Assembly (NCBI GenBank): GCA_013696425.1
Contig: JACCYP010000100.1
Coordinates: 1 to 29,151, forward strand
Source: Thermoleophilaceae bacterium
GTDB lineage: Bacteria > Actinomycetota > Thermoleophilia > Solirubrobacterales > Thermoleophilaceae
DNA length: 29,151 nt
Reading direction: 5' to 3'
Part shown: positions 23,600-29,151 of the stretch, one piece after another
Numbering within the stretch: position 1 is the stretch's first letter
How the letters are laid out: each line of letters begins with the position of its first letter
Made by a program: the position numbers and the translations under genes
Notes under the pieces: model-generated
The model's database searches: none
Told to the model about the DNA's origin: nothing
Seen by the model: only the letters and a program-made list of their open reading frames with translations

Positions 23600-24214
23600 C
23601 TAGCCAACGTCCGGGCTTCGTAGGTATTCGGGCAGCACGGCCTCGGCGGGCACCGCGCGCGCCCTCTCCGCCAACGCGCAGAGGGCCGGCCCCTGGATGC
23701 GATGGACCGGGTCTCCGTCGGGCGGGATCTCGACCCCGGCACCTTCGAGAACGTCGCGGAATCGTACCGAGCCGTCCCCCGCCGCCAAGGCGCCCGAACA
23801 GGCCTCCGGGAGCTGCTCCGGAGGCCCCACCCAGGGCCCGAACACCGCCTCGCCACCTTCGTACAGGGCAGCGAACACCTCGCCCCGACGCGCATCGATC
23901 ACGGCCAGGCCGCGCGCGGCGTCGATGTTCTGCGCGAGCGCCCACAGCGAGGACAGCGGCCGCAGCTCCGCGCCGTACGCCTGCGCCAGCCCACGTGCGG
24001 TGGCAACGCCGATCCGCAGACTCGTGAAGCTGCCCGGCCCCACCCCCACGCCGATCGCCTTCACGTCCCGCCAGCCGAGGCCGGCTTCGCCGATCAGGCC
24101 GTTGACCGCGGGCATCAGCTCGCGCTGCGCGGGGCCCTCCCTGATCGCCGAGCCGCCGCCGGCCAGGCCGGCCGTGACTGTAGGCATCGAGGTGTCGAAG
24201 GCGATCAGGGTCAT
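23600..24214 (-). CDS. tsaB: t6A biosynthesis protein TsaB
   Basis: A 204-residue inactive-paralogue partner of TsaD. It starts MTLIAFDTSMPTVTAGL, followed by LMPAVNGLIGEAGL and the strongly conserved GVGPGSFTSLRIGVATARGLA. A short C-terminal part ends LPEYLRSPDVG, as in TsaB (PxYLR). ATG 24214 overlaps the tsaE stop (ATGA), which fixes the start; the longer open frame upstream is the shadow of tsaE. TsaB scaffolds TsaD and TsaE in the t6A complex. Confidence 0.95.
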   Translation of the reverse strand: MTLIAFDTSMPTVTAGLAGGGSAIREGPAQRELMPAVNGLIGEAGLGWRDVKAIGVGVGPGSFTSLRIGVATARGLAQAYGAELRPLSSLWALAQNIDAARGLAVIDARRGEVFAALYEGGEAVFGPWVGPPEQLPEACSGALAAGDGSVRFRDVLEGAGVEIPPDGDPVHRIQGPALCALAERARAVPAEAVLPEYLRSPDVG

Positions 24215-24588
24215 GTGGTGATCTCGCGCGCGTCGCCGCCCGCGTGCTCGATCAGCACCCGCCGGCCCTCGAGCGCGCCCTTGGGCCATTCGACGAAGGC
24301 GATCCGCTCCGGCGTGACGTAGTCGTCGAGGAGCCATGGATCGACGGACTCGAGCCGGTAGAGGTCGAGGTGGGCGATCTCGGCGCCGCCGCCCGCATAG
24401 ACCTGGCCGATCGTGAAGGTTGGGCTCGTCACCGGTCCCCTGAACCCGAGCGCTCGCGCCGCGCCGCGCACCCAGGTCGTCTTCCCCGCGCCGAGCTCAC
24501 CCTCCACGAACACCACGTCGCCCGGCGCGAGCGTCGCGGCGAACTCGGCCGCGTGCGCCTCGGTCTCCACCGGCCCGCCTACCCTCAA
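24211..24588 (-). CDS. tsaE: t6A biosynthesis ATPase TsaE
   Basis: A 125-residue P-loop ATPase of the t6A complex. Walker A GELGAGKTTWVRG at about 30-42, then VTSPTFTIGQVY (the family's switch segment), HLDLYRL (conserved Asp), and VEWPKGA with the conserved Glu-Trp-Pro. TTG 24588 is taken as start because it overlaps the HxlR gene's stop (TTGA); GTG 24570, six residues in, is an alternative that keeps the whole fold. It is followed by tsaB with a 4-base overlap. Confidence 0.93.
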   Translation of the reverse strand: MRVGGPVETEAHAAEFAATLAPGDVVFVEGELGAGKTTWVRGAARALGFRGPVTSPTFTIGQVYAGGGAEIAHLDLYRLESVDPWLLDDYVTPERIAFVEWPKGALEGRRVLIEHAGGDAREITT

Positions 24589-25061
24589 CGGTCGTCGAGC
24601 TCCACGTCGACATCGCGCGGGTCGAGCTCCTCGCCGCACTCGGCGCAGACCACCTTCGCGTGGGTCCGGCGCCCGCAGGCACGGTGGCGCAGCCGCAGCT
24701 GCGAGCCGCCGGCGGCGGGCATGTGCACGTCGCCCCAGCGCAGCAGCGCGACGATCGCCCCGTAGAGATCGCGGCCGGCGTCGGTGAGGACGTACTCGTA
24801 CCAGTCGGGATCGGTCCGGTAGCGGCGTTTCTCGAGCAGCCCGTCGGCCACCAGGACCTTCAGTCGCGCCGCCAGTACGTTGCGCGCGATGCCGAGGTTG
24901 CGGGCCATCTCCCCGTAGCGGCGCACGCCGTAGAAGGCCTCGCGCAGTACGAGGATCCGCCAGCGGTCGCCGATCACCTCGGCCGCCCACTCGATGCCGT
25001 CCGGCCGGCGCGGCACCTGGTTCTCCGGGAGCAACTGGTTTTTCGGGGCAGATGGATTCAT
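24585..25061 (-). CDS. HxlR-family regulator with C-terminal Cys cluster
   Basis: A 158-residue winged-helix regulator. WAAEVIGDRWRILVLREAFYGVRRYGEM (25-52) is the HxlR entry, RNVLAARLKVLVADGLLEKRRY (60-81) the recognition helix and wing, and YVLTDAGRDLYGAIVALLRWGD (90-111) the dimer helix. The C-terminus carries H126, C129 and CAEC (139-142), a likely zinc site seen in one HxlR subgroup. ATG 25061 is used. It is divergent from the enoyl-CoA hydratase, with 35 bases between, and its stop overlaps tsaE. So it probably regulates the divergent pair and itself, and through itself the t6A genes; ligand unknown. Confidence 0.92.
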   Translation of the reverse strand: MNPSAPKNQLLPENQVPRRPDGIEWAAEVIGDRWRILVLREAFYGVRRYGEMARNLGIARNVLAARLKVLVADGLLEKRRYRTDPDWYEYVLTDAGRDLYGAIVALLRWGDVHMPAAGGSQLRLRHRACGRRTHAKVVCAECGEELDPRDVDVELDDR

Positions 25062-25090
25062 TGGCGAACTAGTTGCCGGATGGTACTACT
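25061..25090 (+). promoter_or_regulatory. Promoter with embedded palindrome, likely HxlR operator
   Basis: TTGGCG (25061-25066) could be the -35, followed after exactly 17 bases by TACTAC (25084-25089) as -10, ending 7 bases before ATG 25097, so the hydratase mRNA may be leaderless. The 8-base palindrome AACTAGTT (25067-25074), flanked by GGC/GCC, sits just after the -35 and just upstream of the divergent HxlR start. A regulator bound there would block both directions. Confidence 0.5.
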
Positions 25091-25096
25091 TGGCGC

Positions 25097-25957
25097 ATGC
25101 ACGAGACCACCAGCCCCGCACTCGATTTCGAACTGCTCCACTACGCCGAGGAGGGCCCGGTCGCGCGGATAACCCTCAACCGGCCCGAGAAACGCAACGC
25201 GCTCTCGATCGCCCTCAGCGACGAGCTCATACGGGCCATCGACCGGGTCCAGGATTCGACCACGGTCAAGGTGCTCGTGATCGACGGCGCCGGCGAGACC
25301 TTCTGCGCCGGGGACGACATCACCGAGATGTTCACCTGGGGCGACGCCAACGGCGTGATGCGCCGGGTCCGCCTCTACCAGGGCATGGCCAACGCCCTGG
25401 AAGAGCTCGACAAGGTCACGGTCGCGGCGGTCGACGGCTTCGCGGTCGGCGGCGGGCTCGAAATCACGATGGCGTGCGACTTCGTCGTGGCCACCCGGCG
25501 CGCGCGCTGGGGCATGCCGGAGGTCGACGTGGGCATCACCCCAGGCTGGGGCGGCACCACCCGGATGGCGCGGCTGATCGGTCGACGCATGACCAAGGAG
25601 GTGAACCTGCTCGGAGCGCTTCACCCCGCAGCCCGGGCGGTCGAGCTCAGGCTGTGGAACCGGGCGGTACCTGACGACGGCCTGGAAGGCGAGGTCGACG
25701 CGCTCGTGGAGGTGCTGCTCTCGAAGAACCAGCAGGCAGTACGCCAGCTCAAGTTCATCATCAACAAGGGCGTCGAGGCCGACCTCTACACCTCCCAGGG
25801 CTTCGAGATGCTCTCGGCGGGGCTCACGGGAGCCGTGAACGGCGGCTGGCAGGTGCCAGACGCCGACGCCGGCGAGGGAGTAACCGCGTTCGCAGAGAAG
25901 GGCGAGCTCTGGCAGCGCCGCCGCGGGCTCGCACGTGAGTTCTGGTCCAGCCGATGA
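25097..25957 (+). CDS. Enoyl-CoA hydratase/isomerase (crotonase) family protein
   Basis: A 286-residue crotonase. Oxyanion-hole segments: FCAGDDITEM and VDGFAVGGGLEITMACD. Both catalytic Glu positions of true enoyl-CoA hydratases are filled (Glu in GGGLEIT and Glu in WGMPEVDVG), and GITPGWGGTTRMARLIGRR matches the family. A hydratase reaction on an enoyl-CoA is therefore plausible. ATG 25097 is preferred over TTG 25073 because the earlier start would lie within the promoter-like region and adds non-family residues. It overlaps the SDR gene by 4 bases (ATGA). The region after the PE motif is more divergent, so the substrate is unclear. Confidence 0.88.
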   Translation: MHETTSPALDFELLHYAEEGPVARITLNRPEKRNALSIALSDELIRAIDRVQDSTTVKVLVIDGAGETFCAGDDITEMFTWGDANGVMRRVRLYQGMANALEELDKVTVAAVDGFAVGGGLEITMACDFVVATRRARWGMPEVDVGITPGWGGTTRMARLIGRRMTKEVNLLGALHPAARAVELRLWNRAVPDDGLEGEVDALVEVLLSKNQQAVRQLKFIINKGVEADLYTSQGFEMLSAGLTGAVNGGWQVPDADAGEGVTAFAEKGELWQRRRGLAREFWSSR

Positions 25958-26859
25958 GCGGCAAGTGGGCGGCGGCCGACATCCCCGACCAGCACGGGCG
26001 CGTCGCGATCGTCACGGGAGCCAACAGCGGGCTCGGTCTCGTGACCGCACGCGAGCTGGCCCGCCGCGGAGCCGAGGTGGTGGTCGCGTGCCGGAGCACC
26101 GAGAAGGGCGCGGCCGCGGCCGAGGAGATCGCGGCCCACGCGGGCGGCTCCGCTCCGCGGGTCGAGCAGCTCGACCTCGGAAGCCTCGACTCGGTCCGCG
26201 AGTTCGCCGGAGCGTTCTCCGGGGGGCGGGTCGACCTGCTCGTGAACAACGCAGGGGTGATGATGACCCCGCAACAGAAGACGAGCGACGGCTTCGAGCT
26301 CCAGCTCGGCACCAACCACCTCGGCCACTTCGCGCTCACCGGGTTGATGCTCGAAGCGCTCGGGCGCTCCGAGTCGGCGCGCGTCGTGACGCTCTCGAGC
26401 AACGAGCACAAAGGTGGGACGCTCGACTTCGACGACCTCCAGCAGACGGACGGCTACAGCCCGCGCGGCTCCTACCAGCGCTCGAAACTTGCAAACGCCG
26501 TGTTCGCGGTCGAGCTGGACCGCCGACTGCGCGCCGCCGGGTCGCCGGTGACCAGCGTGTTCGCACACCCGGGCTACTCGGCCACGAACCTCCAGAGCAG
26601 CGGGCCGACCGGCGCCGCGAAGGCCGTGATGGCCATCAGCAACCGGCTGCTGGCACAGAGCGCGGAGCGGGGAGCGCTGCCGACCCTGTACGCCGCCACG
26701 GCGCCGGGGGTCGAGGGCGGGGACTACTACGGCCCGGACGGGCTGGGCGAGTTTCGCGGCTTTCCCGAGAAGGTGGAGGCCATCCCTGCCGCCTACGACC
26801 GCGAAATCGGCGCGCGGCTGTGGGAGGTCTCCGAGGAGCTCACCGGAGTGAGCTACTGA
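25954..26859 (+). CDS. Short-chain dehydrogenase (retinol dehydrogenase-like SDR)
   Basis: A 301-residue classical SDR. Cofactor loop TGANSGLG at 21-28, with CRSTEKG after strand 2 (Arg and Ser suggest NADPH); NNAG at 98-101; catalytic Ser at 148/149 in TLSSNEHK; Tyr174 and Lys178 in YQRSK; Asn121 in GTNHLGHF. The length and SNEHK/HPGYSATNLQ segments match the 'oxidoreductase' branch near retinol dehydrogenases. Coupled to the enoyl-CoA hydratase by ATGA, so the two may act on one acyl or lipid-like substrate. It converges on the glycosylase gene 37 bases away. Confidence 0.92.
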   Translation: MSGKWAAADIPDQHGRVAIVTGANSGLGLVTARELARRGAEVVVACRSTEKGAAAAEEIAAHAGGSAPRVEQLDLGSLDSVREFAGAFSGGRVDLLVNNAGVMMTPQQKTSDGFELQLGTNHLGHFALTGLMLEALGRSESARVVTLSSNEHKGGTLDFDDLQQTDGYSPRGSYQRSKLANAVFAVELDRRLRAAGSPVTSVFAHPGYSATNLQSSGPTGAAKAVMAISNRLLAQSAERGALPTLYAATAPGVEGGDYYGPDGLGEFRGFPEKVEAIPAAYDREIGARLWEVSEELTGVSY

Positions 26860-26896
26860 CCCTCGAGCGCGAGCAGCTGGCACCGGCGCCAGGTTG

Positions 26897-27475
26897 TCAG
26901 CCGAGCAGACCCGGGAGCGCCTTGAAGTCCTCGCGCATCTGCTCGGCGACCGCGGGCGTTCGCAATCCGGCCGATGGATGGAAGGACGGGAACAGGGTCA
27001 CGGTCCGGTGACCGAGCGTGTGGGTCTGGGGCACCCCATGGACCTTCGTGATGCCGGTCTGACTCCCCGACAGCAGCTTGGTCGCGAAGTTGCCGAGCGT
27101 CACGACGACCTTCGGCTCGATCAGCTCGATCTTGCGGAACAGGAACGGCTTGCAGATCTCGATCTCGTTCGGGAGCGGGTCGCGGTTGCCGGGAGGTCTG
27201 CAATTGAGGACGTTCGTGGTGAACGCGTCCTTCAGCCGTTCGATGCCCACCGACACCAGCAGCTCGTCGAGCAGCTTGCCCGCGCGACCCACGAACGGCA
27301 GCCCCTGCTGGTCCTCGTTGGCCCCCGGCGCCTCGCCCACGAACATCAGGTCGGCGTCGGCGTTTCCGGCCCCGAACACGAGCTTGTTCCGCGATTCGGC
27401 GAGCGGGCAGGCGTGGTCGGTCTCCATCTCGCGGAGCACTCCGATCAGCTCTTCTCGACGCTGCGCCACCGTCAT
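26897..27475 (-). CDS. Uracil-DNA glycosylase, family 4-like, with Asp at first Fe-S position
   Basis: A 192-residue UDG-fold enzyme that removes uracil from DNA. Motif A GEAPGANEDQQGLPFVGRAG (48-67) and motif B HPSAGLR (166-172) are those of the family 4 iron-sulfur glycosylases; TNVLNCRPPGNRDP (87-100) also matches. Family members bind a 4Fe-4S cluster by C-x2-C near the N-terminus plus two later Cys. Here C23, C92 and C108 are present, but the first position is Asp20 (TDHAC). The cluster could use Asp as fourth ligand or be altered. The start ATG 27475 is 53 bases from the divergent DUF2520 start. Family is clear; the substitution is the odd point. Confidence 0.9.
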   Translation of the reverse strand: MTVAQRREELIGVLREMETDHACPLAESRNKLVFGAGNADADLMFVGEAPGANEDQQGLPFVGRAGKLLDELLVSVGIERLKDAFTTNVLNCRPPGNRDPLPNEIEICKPFLFRKIELIEPKVVVTLGNFATKLLSGSQTGITKVHGVPQTHTLGHRTVTLFPSFHPSAGLRTPAVAEQMREDFKALPGLLG

Positions 27476-27482
27476 CGCGGCT

Positions 27483-27488
27483 TAGTAT
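27483..27488 (+). promoter_or_regulatory. Candidate -10 box for the DUF2520-panC-panD operon
   Basis: TAGTAT is close to the TATAAT consensus and stands out in the GC-rich gap. It would give a start near 27495 and a leader of about 34 bases carrying GGAG 8 bases before ATG 27529. On the other strand the same bases give GATACT/TACTAA for the glycosylase gene. No -35 is recognised. Confidence 0.4.
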
Positions 27489-27528
27489 CCTTTCTCGAGA
27501 GGCCGCTACCCCCCGTGGAGCGGACCAC

Positions 27529-28206
27529 ATGAACCAGCCGCCAATAGACCGGATCTCCCTAGTGGGCCGTGGACGCCTGGGCTCTGCCCTCGCACAGGCC
27601 TTCGAGTCAGCCGGAATCGCGCTCGATACCGACGCGCCCGTCGTGCTGCTCGCGGTTCCAGACGCCGCGATCGCCGAGGCGGCAGCCCCGTACGCCGAGG
27701 CGGCAGCCCCGTACGCGGACCGCACCGTCGGCCATACGAGCGGCGCCACCCCCATCTCCGTCCTGCCCGAGGGCAGCTTCGGCCTCCATCCACTGCAGAC
27801 ATTCGCCGGCGGCGAGGGCCCGGAGGCCTTCAGGGGCATCGGCGCCGCCATAGGCGGCGACACCGGCGTGGCCCGCGAGCTCGCCCTCGCGCTCGGCATG
27901 GTGCCCTTCGAGATCGCCGACCGCGACCGGCCCGCCTACCACGCGGCAGCCTCGATCGCCTCCAACTTCCTGGTCACCCTCCAGGCCGCGGCCGAGCAGG
28001 CCGGCGCCGGGGTGGTGGCCCGCGAGCATCTGCTCCCGCTGGTGCGCACCACGGTCGAGAACTGGGGCCACCGCGGGCCGGACGCCCTCACCGGGCCGGT
28101 CGCCCGGGGCGACGAGGACACGGTGGCCGCCCAGCGCGCCGCGCTGCCCTCCGAGCTCACCGACCTCTTCGACGCGATGGTCGAGCGGACCAAGGCTCTC
28201 GCGTGA
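27529..28206 (+). CDS. Rossmann-fold DUF2520 protein of the pantothenate operon
   Basis: A 225-residue protein with a Rossmann start (ISLVGRGRLGSALAQAFESAG; loop GRGRLG) and a C-terminal helical domain typical of DUF2520 (LHPLQTFAG, YHAAASIASNFLVTL, LLPLVRTTVENW, TGPVARGDEDTV). The fold is that of 6-phosphogluconate/ketopantoate reductase-like proteins. In many actinobacteria it precedes panC and panD, as here (Rv3603c in M. tuberculosis, as I recall), so a ketopantoate-reductase-like role is possible but unproven. GTGA overlap couples it to panC. A perfect 21-base tandem repeat adds seven residues (EAAAPYA twice) in the Rossmann part. Confidence 0.88.
   Translation: MNQPPIDRISLVGRGRLGSALAQAFESAGIALDTDAPVVLLAVPDAAIAEAAAPYAEAAAPYADRTVGHTSGATPISVLPEGSFGLHPLQTFAGGEGPEAFRGIGAAIGGDTGVARELALALGMVPFEIADRDRPAYHAAASIASNFLVTLQAAAEQAGAGVVAREHLLPLVRTTVENWGHRGPDALTGPVARGDEDTVAAQRAALPSELTDLFDAMVERTKALA
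27673..27714 (+). repeat. Perfect 21-base tandem duplication inside the DUF2520 gene
   Basis: Bases 27673-27693 and 27694-27714 are identical (each begins GCCGAGGCGG and ends CCCCGTAC). The repeat is in frame and doubles the residues AEAAAPY. Identity at every base, including third positions, suggests recent slippage. Confidence 0.95.
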
Positions 28207-28979
28207 GAACCGTCCGCACCGCCGCGGAGCTGCGCTCCCCCCGCCCGGACGGCTCGGTCGGCCTCGTGCCCACGATGGGCTTCCTCCACGAGGGCCACCT
28301 CTCGCTCATCCGTCGCGCCGCGGCCGAGAACGACACGACGGTCGTGTCGCTGTTCGTGAACCCCAAGCAGTTCGGCGAGGGCGAGGACCTCGAGGGCTAT
28401 CCGCGCGACGAGGCCCGCGACGCCGCTCTGGCCGAGGAGGCCGGCGCCGACGTGCTATTCGCGCCGCCGCTCGAGGAGGTCTACCCGCCGGACTTCACGA
28501 GCTCGGTGGAGGTCGAGGGCCCGCTCACGACCGTGCTCTGCGGCGCCGGGCGCCCGGGCCACTTCAAGGGTGTCTCCACGGTCGTCGCGAAGCTCTTCAA
28601 CATGGTCGGCCCCGACCGGGCCTACTTCGGCCAGAAGGACGCGCAGCAGCTCGCCGTGATCCGGCGGATGGCGCGCGACCTGAACTTCCCGGTCGAGGTG
28701 ATCGGCTGCCCGATCGTCCGCGAGGCGGACGGGCTGGCGATGTCCTCCCGCAACGCCTACCTGAACAACGGCGAGCGCGAGCTTGCGAGCGCATTGAGCC
28801 GCGCGGTCGCCACCCAGAACGAAGCCGACGCCCGCACCGTCCTGGCGGAGGCGGGCATCGAGCCCGAGTACATCGAGACCTTCAGGCCGGCCGAGGACGA
28901 GCCGGCGGTACTTGCGGTGGCCGCACGCGTCGGCCGCGCACGACTCATCGACAACACGATCATCGGAGGCAAGTCATGA
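28203..28979 (+). CDS. panC: Pantothenate synthetase (pantoate-beta-alanine ligase)
   Basis: A 258-residue cytoplasmic enzyme that joins pantoate and beta-alanine with ATP. Seen: PTMGFLHEGHLSLI with the HxGH nucleotide motif (H29-H32), SLFVNPKQFGEGEDLEGYPR, HFKGVSTVVAKLFN, YFGQKDAQQLAVIRRM, and the KMSKS-like MSSRN at 180-184. The C-terminal domain is shorter than in E. coli PanC (283 residues); the helical stretch between SRAVATQ and EPEYIETF looks trimmed. GTG 28203 overlaps the DUF2520 stop (GTGA), and the panC stop overlaps the panD start (ATGA). Confidence 0.95.
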   Translation: MRTVRTAAELRSPRPDGSVGLVPTMGFLHEGHLSLIRRAAAENDTTVVSLFVNPKQFGEGEDLEGYPRDEARDAALAEEAGADVLFAPPLEEVYPPDFTSSVEVEGPLTTVLCGAGRPGHFKGVSTVVAKLFNMVGPDRAYFGQKDAQQLAVIRRMARDLNFPVEVIGCPIVREADGLAMSSRNAYLNNGERELASALSRAVATQNEADARTVLAEAGIEPEYIETFRPAEDEPAVLAVAARVGRARLIDNTIIGGKS

Positions 28980-29151
28980 ACAGGACCATGATGAAGTCGA
29001 AGATCCACCGAGCGACGGTGACCGACTCGGATCTGAACTACGTGGGGTCCATCACGATCGACCCGGAGCTCCTCGGAGCCGCGGACATGCTCGAGCACGA
29101 GATGGTTCACGTGCTCGACATCGACAACGGCGCCCGCTTCGAGACCTACAC
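28976..29151 (+). CDS. panD: Aspartate 1-decarboxylase precursor, 5' part, cut by window edge
   Basis: The first 58 residues of PanD, which makes beta-alanine from aspartate for PanC. It begins MNRTMMKSKIHRATVTDSDL, and the self-cleavage site YVGSITID places Gly24-Ser25 exactly as in the family; Ser25 becomes the pyruvoyl group. Lys9 of the active site is present. ATG 28976 overlaps the panC stop. The gene runs past base 29151. Confidence 0.94.
   Translation, partial: MNRTMMKSKIHRATVTDSDLNYVGSITIDPELLGAADMLEHEMVHVLDIDNGARFETY

Noticed and set aside
26877..26892. CTGGC-N6-GCCAG hairpin between the SDR and glycosylase genes
   Set aside because: The five-pair stem is too short to claim as a terminator without transcript data.

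Overview
This window is a dense, GC-rich (roughly 70%) bacterial chromosome segment. GC-saturated third codon positions, frequent GTG and TTG starts, a DUF2520-panC-panD operon, paired TrkA/RCK genes like mycobacterial ceoB/ceoC, GCS2-type ligase, Rex and a HxlR regulator all point to an actinobacterium. Thermoleophilia (Solirubrobacterales or Gaiellales) is my best guess, but this is inferred from style and gene order, not from a marker. No prophage, IS element or CRISPR array is visible, and no gene-free stretch reaches 300 bases.

Layout. 1-2334: the end of a DMT-type transporter, a small membrane protein, a two-domain VOC protein and a SRPBCC protein. 2391-6225: two coupled ABC half-exporters, apparently an asymmetric heterodimer with one degenerate ATP site, then a small Cys-Cys protein. 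6212-7236: an HNH endonuclease with duplicated DNA-binding-like modules, whose start lies inside a perfect LexA-type (SOS) palindrome; a tRNA-Gln(CTG); and a 35-residue zinc ribbon. 7293-14561 (minus strand): a coupled operon of two APC permeases with C-terminal USP domains, a 58-residue membrane protein between them, two RCK/TrkA proteins, a FAD-dependent reductase and an aldo/keto reductase. 14628-16816: a cyclase-family hydrolase and an amidohydrolase, closed by a long hairpin.

16860-25061 (minus strand) is an eleven-gene run. Read from its 5' end it is HxlR regulator, tsaE, tsaB, rimI, tsaD (t6A tRNA modification plus ribosomal protein acetylation), glutaredoxin-like protein, rex, GCS2-type carboxylate-amine ligase, DUF1844 protein, mtnP and hppA. 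Most junctions overlap by 1-8 bases. Divergent from it is an enoyl-CoA hydratase and SDR pair, with a promoter-operator-like palindrome between. The window ends with a family 4 uracil-DNA glycosylase (minus) and the DUF2520-panC-panD pantothenate operon (plus), cut by the window edge.

The most notable points are the SOS-box-controlled HNH gene, the APC/USP + microprotein + RCK transport module, the repeated TTGA stop/start overlaps, and a glycosylase whose first iron-sulfur Cys is replaced by Asp. All functions are read from motifs and gene order; no database search was possible.
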